Shown here piece by piece: positions 1 through 10,099 of a stretch of DNA of 64,000 nucleotides; within the stretch, counting starts at the first letter, position 1, and each line of letters begins with the position of its first letter. A program made the position numbers and the translations under genes. The DNA is from Siphonodentalium dalli (Eukaryota; Mollusca; Scaphopoda; Gadilida; Siphonodentaliidae): assembly GCA_032622095.1 (NCBI GenBank), contig CP136068.1, positions 163,515,465 through 163,579,464 on the forward strand, written 5' to 3'. The notes under the pieces were generated by a model. The model was given only the letters and a program-made list of their open reading frames with translations, had not been told where the DNA came from and made no database searches.

Positions 1-1
1 T

Positions 2-82
2 GAATCTGGATCAGACATTAATTATTCGCCGACAGATATTAGTTATTCAGAATCAGAAGTTGATGATTCCGAGGGAACGTAA
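2..82 (+). pseudogene. Possible LINE ORF1 C-terminal tail
   Basis: An open frame enters from the left edge and stops at a TAA near 82. It encodes an acidic, serine-rich stretch (Glu-Ser-Gly-Ser-Asp start, Ser-Glu-Ser-Glu-Val-Asp-Asp-Ser-Glu near the end). It lies just upstream of a LINE endonuclease fragment, where the end of ORF1 would be expected. The assignment rests on position and composition only. Bases 83-229 show nothing I can name. Confidence 0.3.
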
Positions 83-1183
83 TCAAGAGACAATTAAGGA
101 ACATCGCGAAGTGAACGGGATCTGGTAGATAATTTGGCAACATGGGAAAGACAGACAAACAGGGCGAACTAAAATGATCCCTAATGCAAAAAGTGCTGTT
201 AAAACCCAAATTGAAAAATCTCTCAATAAATCATGATGGATACCACCCAAAGAATGTTTCTCCTTGCAGTAATAATGGCCAATCTTTGCTCAATCAATAT
301 AAATAGTTTACAAAGCATAAATAAATTAAAGCAAGTTTTCAATTTGTTTGAGGAGCGAAGGTTGGATATAGTTGCGATACAGGTGCCAAATTGGTATGAC
401 AAGCTAATATCGGAATTAAATCATATATGGAAAGTGATATTTTTTTTATTTTTCTGATTAAAAAGTTGTAGCCTTATTATTCAGTGGCAGAGTAAGAAGT
501 TATTGTAGATTCAAGAGGTATAGCCACAGACGATTCCAAAATTCTTATCCTTGGTGATTTCAACTCCGTGTGTTCAAGACTAGACTGATATAATGGATGA
601 TTAGATGATACCAGTAGATTTAGAACATCTTATATAAAAAATAATTTACTTGATATTTGGCGCGATAAAAATCCAGTAAAGATACAATTCAATTGGCAAA
701 TAATTAGTGTTGGTAAATTGCAGCCATGTAGAATAGATTTACTAAAATGTTCAAAATCCTTAATCTCATTTATTCAATACCGCTACACCAATGATACAGG
801 CTATATAGTGATTACTCCTTTATTTTCAGTATATTTAATTTTCGTAAAGTTGAACAGAGACCGGGGTATGGAAAATTGATAGTTATCATTTAGATAATCC
901 TGATTTTTTAAAGCAGATTAAATATTTGGTTAATACAGACAAAGCATGTCCATTGTTCAACAATGAATTTCTAGTTTAGTGTGATAACCTTAAATATCGG
1001 ATCAAGAAACTATCTATTGAATATTCTAAGATAATATCCAAACAAATTAGATCAGAAGAGTCAGAACGCCAAAGACAACTTTCAATTGAAAACATTAGAA
1101 AATAAATATTTGTATATTTAGACAAATATTCAAATTTGAAAGCAAAAATTGAAGAGAAAAATATAAATGTCAAGGAGCTATTG

Positions 1184-2409
1184 GTATGCGGCTTATACGG
1201 ACCCTGGCTCTTACGGATCCTGGCTCTTACGGACCCTGGCTTTTACGGATCACCGGCTGATACGGACCCTGGCTTATACGGACCCCGGCTCATACGGACC
1301 TCAATTAAAATATGCAATTTTCAAACTTATATTTATATATATAATTATGATTGTCTTTTTACACATATATCTGTAATAATTGAGAATTTCGGTGATTTTT
1401 TTGGTGATTTTCAAACTTATATTTATGAATATGGCTGATTTTTTCAGTGATTTTCAAACTTTTTAATATATAATTATGTCATTTCACACATATATCTGTA
1501 TTAATTGAGAATTTTTGTGATTTTCAAACTTATATTTATGAATTTAACCGATTTTTTCCAAACTTATATTTATGAATTTAATATATAATTATGATTGTAT
1601 TTTCACACATATATCTGTATTAATTGAGAATTTCGGTGATGTTCTGGCTTGAAAAAGCATTTATTGAATCGCGTTAATTAATCTCTTCGTTGTATAAACA
1701 CGCGCGTGTGATCCCTTTATGTCGTTGTATAAACAGACACGCGGTGATAAATGGTCAGTGAATGGTGATCAGGATGAATCCACTGAGTTTGATTTGTTAC
1801 GAAAACATGTTAGTAAAAACACAACTTGTTTCAACTGATTTATTGGCCATTGTATACACACTCGTGTGTGATCCCTTATATTGTTTTATAAACAGACACG
1901 CGATGATGAATGGTCAGTGAATGGTGATCAGTATGAATCCACTGAGTTTGATTTGTTATGAAAACATGTTAGTAAAAACACAACTGGTATATATTCAACT
2001 GATTTATTTTTGACTGGCATAATTCCACAATGACTGCATTGAACCTGAATGTTCTACTTGAGAGCACAACAGCTACTACTCGTCGATGAGGATAACTGCC
2101 AGCAAACTACTGAAAGAAGCCGCCAAGCTGTACGCCCCAATTTAGATAATGTTCATCTGATGTAAAGTTGTTCCATTTTTGTTATCAGATATTTTGTTAT
2201 TTCAGTATGTATGTTGTCAGTATTTTGATTTTATTTAAATAAACATAAAAACTTAAATTATATATTTTAATTGAGGTCCGTATGAGCCAGGGTCCGTATA
2301 AGCCGAGGGTCCGTATGATCCAGGGTCCGTATGAGCCGGTGGTCCGTAAAAGCCAGGGTCCGTATGAGCCAGGGTCCGTAAGAGCCAGGGTCTGTATCAG
2401 CCGGCATTC
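1184..2409. mobile_element. TIR DNA element built of 16-bp subrepeats, 8-bp TSD, nested in LINE
   Basis: The ends are inverted copies of tandem 16-bp units (consensus ACGGACCCTGGCTCTT): forward at about 1190-1309 and inverted at about 2272-2402. The 8-mer GAGCTATT occurs immediately outside both ends (1176-1183 and 2410-2417). Dropping the element and one 8-mer restores a LINE reading frame through Gly-Ala-Ile-Ile-Arg. The 1.2-kb core has no coding frame. It holds AT-rich repeats (1320-1640) and a duplicated block (1690-1990). This is a non-autonomous foldback-like element; the 8-bp duplication fits hAT- or Mutator-type insertion. Confidence 0.8.
1687..1992. repeat. Tandem ~160-bp duplication inside the TIR element
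   Basis: A block beginning with a TTGTATA(A/C)ACAC motif and GTGTGATCCC, and ending in a GTTAGTAAAAACACAACT motif, occurs at about 1690-1835 and again at about 1851-1986 with small differences. Both copies contain GTGATC and ATCCACTGAGTTTGATTTGT. No coding frame is present. Confidence 0.7.
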
Positions 2410-3270
2410 GAGCTATTATTCGAACGAGTGTAAGCATGCCGTAGAAGACAGATGCACGGACTATTTTTTAAGTCTAGGGAAACATCAAGATTCTAATGCC
2501 TTTCCAGCAATTCTTGATGACAATTGGAATCTGACTGAGATTAAGTTTGACATGCTCAAAGTAACTGAATCATTGTATAGCATCTTGCATTCTAAAAAAG
2601 AAGTTGACAACAATACTCATATAACCTTACTTAAATCTATTCAGAACATTCTAAATTCAGATTTAGCGGAAGAGTGTGATGCAGATATACGGCCATAGGA
2701 AATTCGTGATGACATTTTGTCAATGGCTGAAGGAACTTATCCTGGATTAGTTAGTTAAGACTATAAGCAATTCATGAGAACCAACGATTATCTACTTCAA
2801 AGGATAACAGTTTAATTACCTTAATATGTAAACGGAAAGGTGATAAGAGACACTTGACTAACTGGGGACACTTTGTTGGATGCCGATAGAAAAATAATTG
2901 CCATGGTCATAGCAAAGCCAAGGCTGAATGTCATTTCTTCAATAGTTTCATAATTTCAAACATGCTCTGTTCGAGGCAGAGATTTGAGCGAAACTGTGCT
3001 AAGTATCAAATATATCATTAGATATGTCCAAGAATGGAACATTGAAGCAATATTGATGCCAATTGATTTCAATAAGACATTTAAAGATACGGGCAGCCTC
3101 ACGGTGGATAATGCTGTTAAAATAGTCACGTCCGCTAAACCGCATAAACAGAAAGAATATTATATAATAGATATATTGTTCTTATACCAATCATACATAT
3201 AGCGTACAGTACATGTGATTGTCACGTTTGTACGCTTTGTTGTCAACACTCATCAAAAACGTTATAGAAC

Positions 3271-4100
3271 CGTTTGTTTATAGACAAACACTTGGAACTA
3301 CCGGATCGATCAATGCAAATGTTCCGTTGTGCTGTGGAATGTAAAGATACAATTGTTGACGCCATCAGTAATCGCATTCAAATCACACCGCTGATGTCAG
3401 TTCAAAATCCAGATAATCAACGTTACTTCATTATTGGGAAATGATCAGACAGAAAACGTGTACATAATATAATTGTTCTTTGCAAAGAGATGAATATTTA
3501 TAAATCCAGTTAGTATTTTCTCCTAACCTATATATGGAAATACATACCGAATAATGAATTTACTATGAGTAGTATTGTGAGTCGTAAGTTGTGGGCGATA
3601 TCCGAGCAAGTAGTGCTACCAAAACCATTGAATTTGTTGAGAAATGATAGGTTTTGATAGCCATGGCTTGTGATCCAGTGGGAAAGGGCTCTTTTGAATT
3701 AAGTGGATTCTTCAGAAAAGGCAACATTATTGGCAGTCAAGGTTTCTGCTACTAAACCCAGGCTACAACCAGGATTAATATACTATAACAACATGAGTCT
3801 CCTTTATGCATTTACGTGCATATATAACAGATGCGGGAATTATCGACTAGCTGAACACATTTGGTATGAAGCATATTGATGATATCAGAAGATACCACAA
3901 TAGTATCAATGTTGCAGATGGAACACGTTATGCACGAGTAACGTATCCACCACAAATAAAATCTGTTCCGAATAAGATACAATTCGACACCGTAGATGAT
4001 CAAAAATCATTTCGATTGATTCATAATGGACAGAAGGTTTGCACGATGTGCTTCTCAGATGAGCATGAATATAAAAACTGCACATTTATATAGTTTGTTA
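3271..4100 (+). pseudogene. Decayed Tx1-like LINE ORF1 with CCHC zinc knuckle
   Basis: A row of short frames interrupted by stops. The clearest is 3866-4093 (75 codons). It contains a conserved-looking block (RYARVTYPPQIKS...IQF) followed by Gly-Gln-Lys-Val-Cys and a zinc knuckle with spacing C-x2-C-x4-H-x4-C at residues 59-72 (nt 4040-4081). A single-strand nucleic-acid-binding knuckle after such a block is typical of ORF1 proteins of Tx1-like LINEs. A second, diverged copy of the block lies at 4842-5123, so two insertions or a duplication are present. Bases 3126-3270 show nothing recognisable. Confidence 0.6.
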
Positions 4101-4408
4101 TAATTTCCAACGGGTGGACACAGACCAATAGACTACGTATGTTGTATTGCAAACAGCTCAGACTGTGAGTATGGTGAAGACGACATATATAGACGAGACG
4201 AGGAAAGAAGCTAGATAGGAATGATAATTCATTGACCAGCAGCGAAACCGAAAATGAATACTTTCAGGATGTCTTACCTGGACATCAGTACAAATCCACC
4301 TACTAAAATTATGTGCTCTCTGTGTGGTTAAACAGAAAGCTCTGAATTTTACACAAAAACAAATAACGCTGAAGAAAAATCAGCGTGGCCCAGAGCAGAT
4401 AATGGTCA

Positions 4409-4745
4409 GCCTGTTCTCCCAAAAACCCGCACATTATCTGCTTATATTAGAATTTATTTCATGTAGATATTCTGCTTAAAGTCGCTTGATCTTGAGTCGG
4501 CAACGTGCTGAAAATGAGACTCATGAGGCGATTCTAAGCAGAGTATGTGCGGAAATGACACAAATAAGCCGCCAACGCGTAACTTTTCAGCTATACGCTC
4601 TTCAACGTGTTTTTACTGTGGACTGCGCCGTAAAACGAAATAACTGGTATGAGTCTATTATCTGATTATTTCAGAATCAAATCAACACATGTAGCTTTGT
4701 CATATTATAGGTCGATTATGTGCGGATTTGCGTGAAAATGCGTTG
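4409..4745 (+). mobile_element. Short non-autonomous element, family M, copy 1
   Basis: It starts AGCCTGTTCTCCC and ends near GCGTTG. It is similar along its length to 7943-8298 (same strand) and to 27176-27475 (opposite strand). It contains an internal imperfect inverted repeat around TCTGCTTA...TAAGCAGA. It has no coding frame. The target duplication is not clear in this copy; the other two copies show one. Confidence 0.7.
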
Positions 4746-4841
4746 ATAGGAACGTGTGCCAGTGCGAGGGGATACTGATGAAGTAACTGTGCTGATTCGG
4801 CTACATAACTATTATGCTGAGGCATTTATGTATTTGGTAAG

Positions 4842-5640
4842 ATGTATACATGTGCCATGGTTTATTCAAGGCAAACGATGGTGTCTATTTTAAATTTGCA
4901 GGCTAATGTAACAAAGGATGAAATTGAAAAACAAATGTCAAAAAACAACTTAAAGCTTCTGTCACTAATTTACATATTATATCAAAACACAAACGTAACC
5001 AGATATTTCAAGGTTGAATTCCCACCCACTCTGAAATCGCAACCATACTCGATGCAATTTAGCACAGTTGATGGTGTTGTGTTAGCATGGGGACAGCTGT
5101 TAGAAGAGTTAGAAGTAATCTGACAATTGGGAGAAAGCTTCAACTGAACCATGTGATAGTAATAGAAAATACAAGATATACCAGGGATATCTGAACAGGA
5201 CAAAGCAGCCGAAGAGGAAAACCAGAAAGGTGTTTCAAATGAAAAGGAAGTTCATAAAAACTCGAGTCATGAACAATAGGTGAGGAATGAAAGAAAGAGT
5301 GCTAAGAGTGATGATGCAGCAGTGGAAATTGTAGAGGATTTTCAAACTGTGAGTGATGTGGAGAAGTGTGATGAACATTCAGTGGTGATTCTGAAGCAGT
5401 GCACATGATAGACGAAGTTCTTAATCAAACTGGGAGTGATGTGAAGAGTTTGCAATTCATAATAAATTGTCAATTTAACACAGCAGAAGCTCTGCTTAAC
5501 TGAACTTGATATTGATTGCAAATTTGAAGAAGCAAGCTGAAGAGTTTGAAAATAAACGATGCCATTTTTCATTGGAATTTGGTCGATGCAAAAAGTATTT
5601 TCCTAGTTTGGAAAAATATAGACAGGCTAATAATTTATTT
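4842..5640 (+). pseudogene. Second decayed LINE ORF1 fragment
   Basis: The frame at 4842-5123 (93 codons) carries VTRYFKVEFPPTLKSQ and IQF-like MQFSTVDGV, which aligns with the 3866-4093 frame (RYARVTYPPQIKS, IQFDTVDD). The zinc knuckle is not kept: the frame runs on to a stop at 5123. From about 5180 to 5640 broken frames are rich in Glu, Lys and Ser, as in an ORF1 tail, then give way to a Cys/Phe/Leu-rich piece near 5560-5640. Not functional. Confidence 0.5.
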
Positions 5641-6545
5641 TCATGAATTCTTGACTGGGATGGTTAAGTAATGGATGGCACATTTGGTATGCTAAAAGTG
5701 GATTTAATGTTTTACGGATCACTTTATTCTAACATCGTATTGATATAGAAAGTCAAAACAGACTGTGGACAATAATTTTGATAGATGATCAAATTATATG
5801 CGATGATTCGATCACAATGCAGAAATTCAACATTATTTGTTTCATATGAGTGGAGATCCATCCGCATGTCTTGTTGGTTTGCCAGCTTGCTATTACAAAA
5901 TAATTTATAACATTATTAGAGCCTGTATTAAGACATTGCCAGTTTTAGTGGTGGAGGAATTCCGCGGACTTACGGCTAATTGAACAGTGACTTCAATGAC
6001 TGATAAATTCTTAGACCGTGTTCGGTAAATTACCGGCCATCGGTGAGTAACTGGCAACTCCACCAGACAACGATATCGAGTTACAAAGTCCATGATGGAA
6101 TCGTGCGGATTTGAACCCTCAACGCTAGCGCTGGAGGGTTTGACGGCTTGGGTGTGTACCCCTAAACTATCGAGCCCCATGTGTTGAAAAGAATACATAC
6201 ACTTGTTAGTAAATTAGTATCGCCATTTCAAAAATGTTCTGTACCAGGGAGAGGTTTATGTGAAACAGTACGCAATATCAAGAATGTTGCCTTGTATGTT
6301 TTCAAGATTCTGCAGAAAGTTGGTCTAGGGCCTAACTAATGGATGTTTTGCCCGATTATTCTGTTTCAGTTGTTAGTTTATACACAGATGACGGTGAATT
6401 TATTTTGTATTTCCATTCAATGGCTGTTGGGCCCGACATCGATGGGCATTGTTTCGTTTGTAAATGTTTTCGCAGTACACCTTACCGTGTGTTTGAGGAT
6501 GTGTGGCAATTATGTTTTGGAGGTTTTATGAAAATAAACGTTTAA
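5641..6545 (+). mobile_element. Decayed LINE ORF2 fragments interrupted by a SINE
   Basis: Broken frames with LINE-like pieces lie on both sides of an antisense SINE. After it, about 6218-6330, the translation gives Phe-Gln-Lys-Cys-Ser-Val-Pro-Gly-Arg-Gly-Leu-Cys-Glu-Thr-Val. This resembles the Q-x-(G/S)-x-x-x-G-R block that precedes motif A in reverse transcriptases, and matches the position of Gly-Arg-Asp-Leu-Ser in the LINE near 2980. Frames at 6339-6545 are short and unassigned. Many stops; inactive. Confidence 0.5.
5905..6190 (-). mobile_element. tRNA-derived SINE (antisense, inside LINE remnant)
   Basis: Read on the minus strand, the head has an A-box-like TAGTTTAGGGGT region and a B box GGTTCAAATCC (complement at 6107-6117). 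A body follows with GGAGTTGCCAGTTACTC and then GCCGTAAGTCCGCGGAATTC. The same body segments recur at 9980-10095 and 36884-36982, so this is a dispersed family. It is not a functional tRNA because no acceptor stem pairs across the head. Confidence 0.75.
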
Positions 6546-6599
6546 CTTTGTTTAAAATGGATTGCAATTTGAAATGGAATCCACCTTAATGGTTCATCT

Positions 6600-6690
6600 A
6601 TTGAAGAGGCTCATGATGGATTCGAACCCTCGACCTGTAGTTTACTAAACTGGCATGGCACTCTAACCATCTGATATATCACTTTCGTTC
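6600..6690 (-). mobile_element. tRNA-like SINE head or tRNA pseudogene
   Basis: The minus strand reads CAGATGGTTAGAGTGCC (A-box-like) and GGTTCGAATCC (B box; complement at 6618-6628). The T stem has a mismatch, and no acceptor stem forms with the 3' sequence ATGAGCC. This is a polymerase III promoter relic rather than a working tRNA. Confidence 0.5.
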
Positions 6691-6699
6691 ATGATTGAA

Positions 6700-7942
6700 G
6701 CGGGAAAGATGTTTGCTTTGTGATCATGATGAATATAAATAAAGTCACTCATCAGAGTTTACTAACATAAGACCCAAGATGTAATACAGATTTGCGGCAC
6801 GTTAATACCTGGATATTGTACAGTGCTTGGTGTTGGTTTTTTGTCAGCCCAAGTAATTCACATCGAACATGGGTGACAAAGAACACACATACTACAAACC
6901 AGAGGCTGCAACAGCAAGTTGTAGTTTAACCTCTGCAAATGCCGATTACAAACAAAGCTAATATAGCGCTGACATCATATTTACGTGGTATATAATGTCG
7001 CCATGAATGCATTGTTACAATGGCTGCATGCGTCCATAATCCAAACGGACAAAGGGAGAATTAACAATAAAAACAAAAAATTACTTACTCTTTGCGGTAT
7101 CAACATTGAGATCATGTTACAAATTACTTACAACAACCTCAATGAAACATTTACAAAACATCGTATTTTTCCGACTAACATTTTAACAGACGTTGATTGG
7201 CTGTTTGGTGAAAGTTTGTTTATGACAGAAAGATGGATTACCGTTTTGTGAAAACTAAAGATTACATATAACTTTCAACATAACACTGCTGACCGCGCTA
7301 CATGCAAATTGAAATATTTCTTGTTTTGGTTTCCCATTGTAGTGTCTGTACTTCGGCAAACGTAACGAATAAGCCACTTTCGATGATGTTTTATGACTAG
7401 ATAGTTCACATCCAATAATTACTTGCCAAAATTTGCCAGATGAAAATATCTTTTGCCAAATGAAAATATTTTTTGCCATTGGCAAGTGATAGCGTGAAAC
7501 CTGGTGGTCAGAGCAATGTAAATAAGAGAAATACATCCGCCCCAGCAGACATTACATCCACGAAATGTTTTAATTCATATTCTAAATGATCGTGTGCTTT
7601 AATCAACGTACAAGTCACAAATTCTTCCCCTGTGAGCATCAAAACATAGGAACAGAGACCTGCCCGTGCAATGTATCGGCAAGAGCATGGAATACTAGGA
7701 ATTTATCTTTGACCGGACAAAAAGGAATGTGAAACACTATATTGGTAGAAAACAAGTAAAACACACTATATTTCTGGCAAAAATTAAATTTGAACTCTCA
7801 TTGGAAGAGCTTGGTAATTTAATAGTCTTCTATTTTTTGCAATGTGGTAATCATTAAGTGTTGTGTATACAATATATTAGCATGTGGACAACATCAAATC
7901 AGTGATTGCATTATTTATGGGGTAGTGATTATGCCATAAAGT
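6700..7942. other. Unassigned stretch
   Basis: No gene recognised. The longest frame (6985-7251, 88 codons) has no motif I know. At about 7430-7490 the phrase TTTTGCCAAATGAAAATAT is repeated in near-tandem copies. Nothing else is seen. Confidence 0.4.
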
Positions 7943-8298
7943 TAGCCTGTTCTCTCGAAAGCAGAGACATTTTTTATCTGCTTATAATACAACTCATTTT
8001 TGGTAGATAATCTGCTTAGAATCGTATCATTTTGGGTCGATAATGTGCTGAAAATGAGAACATTTTCGTCACATTATCGACTCATATTGAGGAGATTCTA
8101 AGCAGATTATGTGCGGATAATAGAACAAACAAGCCAACTAACGACTTATCAAATTTACGCCCTTTAATATGTGTTTTCGCCATAAAAACGAAATAACTCG
8201 TAAGAGTCCGTTATCTGGTTATTTCAAAATCAAATAACATTACGTACATACATGACATTATAGGTAGATTATATGCGTATTTCTGCGAAGATATGTTG
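7943..8298 (+). mobile_element. Short non-autonomous element, family M, copy 2
   Basis: Starts TAGCCTGTTCTC and ends GATATGTTG. It is flanked by a direct repeat CATAAAGT (7935-7942 and 8299-8306). It is similar throughout to copies at 4409-4745 and 27176-27475. It contains internal inverted segments around ATCTGCTTA and TAAGCAGATTATGTGCGGAT. No coding frame. Confidence 0.75.
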
Positions 8299-8306
8299 CA
8301 TAAAGT

Positions 8307-9050
8307 AGTTATTGGTACAATCATGGATGGTTGACTTAATTTGGAAGATATCCTGAAAAAGAGATGCAATGGACTACATTGAAAAGAGTTAAGCGATAAA
8401 ACCCAAGCAGGTTTGCATTGGTTGCCTTTATAGAGTACCATGTTTGAAATAATACAGATTTACAACTGAACAAAGGCATATTATATCAACATATTGACAA
8501 GTTGTTCAAGAAAATTCCAACATTATACCAAGTAAAACTGTAGGCATTGAAAAAGGTTAATAGAAACAATGCGGAAATTAAACATCCTGATCAAGATATG
8601 CAACATTTATTCTTTTTCATCAGCATGATCAAATTCCTAAGTAAACCAGTGTGGTTTGAAAACTTTGCACATATGGGCATAACATCAGAGACATTAGTTA
8701 TGCATACCAGGATTTTCGCCATTAAGTTCCATCCATGATTCAGTATGCGGTTTAGACCAGTACACAAAGTCACCATTAGTCTGTTCCGCATTCTAAGCTG
8801 GATCACCAGCAAGTTATGTAACTCGATCAATCCATAGCCAAGTCACGTGATCGTAATCATGTGATATATCATGGGCCACATGACTTTCGCATTTTACTAA
8901 AATTGTCGTGATATTTGCATTCAAATAGTCTTAAGTAGCCTAAGCGAAGGATAAACCAGACTAATTCATCATTCAATTCAATATCACCATGACGGCGTTA
9001 CTACAGAACATTGGACAGAAGTGTTTACGTATAGCTCAATAGTTATAGAC
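8307..9050. other. Unassigned stretch
   Basis: No recognised gene. Overlapping short frames on both strands at 8547-8830 are not convincing. There is a local cluster of TCACGTGA/CATGTGA-like words near 8840-8890. Confidence 0.35.
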
Positions 9051-9059
9051 ACTGAAATG

Positions 9060-9745
9060 GATTTGAATTTACTTGCCAATCATGTCCTGCAAAATGATAT
9101 TCTTGTATTTCAAAATTTACCATAGAACTGTCTTCACATTAGAAAAGCAGCAACGAATTGGGGAAAATACAGAAGTCTGTTGAAATATTCCACTCAGGGG
9201 TAGACAATATACAACACATCTTCCAATCTTGTCCTTTTCTGACAAATTTTAAATGGATATTTAAGAGCCTTCTTGATATAATGTATCATGATAATAAAGC
9301 CGTGCCAGACAAGGAATTCGAGAGGATTATGCTGTTTGAGAAGGATGAAATTGGTATCGCACCAAACAATAATTTCCGTAACTTAATATGCAGTTCATAC
9401 AGGTTAGCTGTATGGGAGCGAAGAATTGCTTGTCTGATATTCTATTTTCAAAAAACTTTCCCCAATATTCAAAATACCACGGTTGGCAAGAACAATTCAG
9501 ATGATATCTAGTCAGCAGAAGCAGGAATACTATAATGTATTTTAAAAATGGAAAGCCGAAACTAGAACTAACGCAATGATCTGCACTGCATACAATATAG
9601 TTACTGAAACATGTTATTTACATAAAATACATAGCTACATTTATATATCGTGTAATAATGTACCACCAGACTATCACGAAGAGATGAAGTGATGATTCAT
9701 AAATGTAATATTGTAAATATAAATGTATGTTTTCAATTGTTTCTT
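9060..9745 (+). mobile_element. LINE ORF2 C-terminal fragment with 3' tail
   Basis: The frame at 9158-9511 (117 codons) contains an Ile-Gln-His-Ile-Phe-Gln-Ser-Cys-Pro-Phe segment and ends in a basic stretch with Tyr-Arg-Leu-Ala-Val-Trp-Glu-Arg-Arg. This is the layout of the Cys/His region and tail downstream of the reverse transcriptase in LINEs. The first cysteines are lost. An AT-rich 3' region follows with TTTATTAAAACAAAA near 9742-9760. Upstream, about 9060-9157, broken frames look like the connector region. Confidence 0.55.
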
Positions 9746-9979
9746 TATTAAAACAAAAATCCCCACCAATGTGCAACACAACCTTGACAATAGATATGAC
9801 AGTTTAGATACCCACACAGGAAGTAGTGTCCTAAGTATATATATGGTATCAATATAAATACATTTATATATTTCCTTTCATTATTACCATCCCCTGGCAA
9901 TTTACCCAGAGGTGATCCAGAAATTAAACAGGATAACGATACATGTCGTGAGTTTTTATTTGTTTTACCATTTTGCACG

Positions 9980-10095
9980 AGGAAACAACCGACCATCGGC
10001 GAGTAACTGGCAACTCCCACAGATAGCGATATGGGATACAACATCAGCGATGACTCCGCCAGGAATTGAACCCATATCGCCAGCGCTGAACACAT
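9980..10095 (-). mobile_element. Truncated tRNA-derived SINE
   Basis: On the minus strand a B box GGTTCAATTCC (complement 10062-10072) is followed by GGGAGTTGCCAGTTACTC and a GCCGATGGTCGGTT segment. The same body occurs in the SINE at 5905-6190. The A-box side is missing or diverged. Confidence 0.6.
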
Positions 10096-10099
10096 ATTT

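Larger units (their letters stand above)
230..3125 (+). mobile_element. Decayed Tx1/L1-like LINE ORF2 (endonuclease + RT part), split by a TIR element
   Basis: Broken pieces of a non-LTR retrotransposon ORF2 in order. At 305-395 a frame reads like the start of the AP-type endonuclease (Asn-x-Asn...Lys-Leu...Leu-Asp-Ile-Val-Ala-Ile-Gln). At 552-563 is the Gly-Asp-Phe-Asn motif. About 720-760 gives a Pro-Cys-Arg-Ile-Asp stretch like the endonuclease end. About 980-1110 is a basic helical linker. After the 1184-2409 insertion the linker continues (DYFLSLGKHQ), then reverse-transcriptase blocks near 2860-3090, including Gly-Arg-Asp-Leu-Ser and the motif-A-like Pro-Ile-Asp-Phe-Asn-Lys-Thr-Phe with the catalytic-position Asp. 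Multiple stops and frameshifts show it is dead. The Tx1/L1 label comes from recognising the motif layout, not from a search. Homology fades after about 3125. Confidence 0.7.

Noticed and set aside
6600-6690. Functional tRNA gene
   Set aside because: A and B boxes are present but acceptor stems do not pair; better explained as a SINE head. The same applies to 6090-6185, 9980-10095 and 38226-38312.
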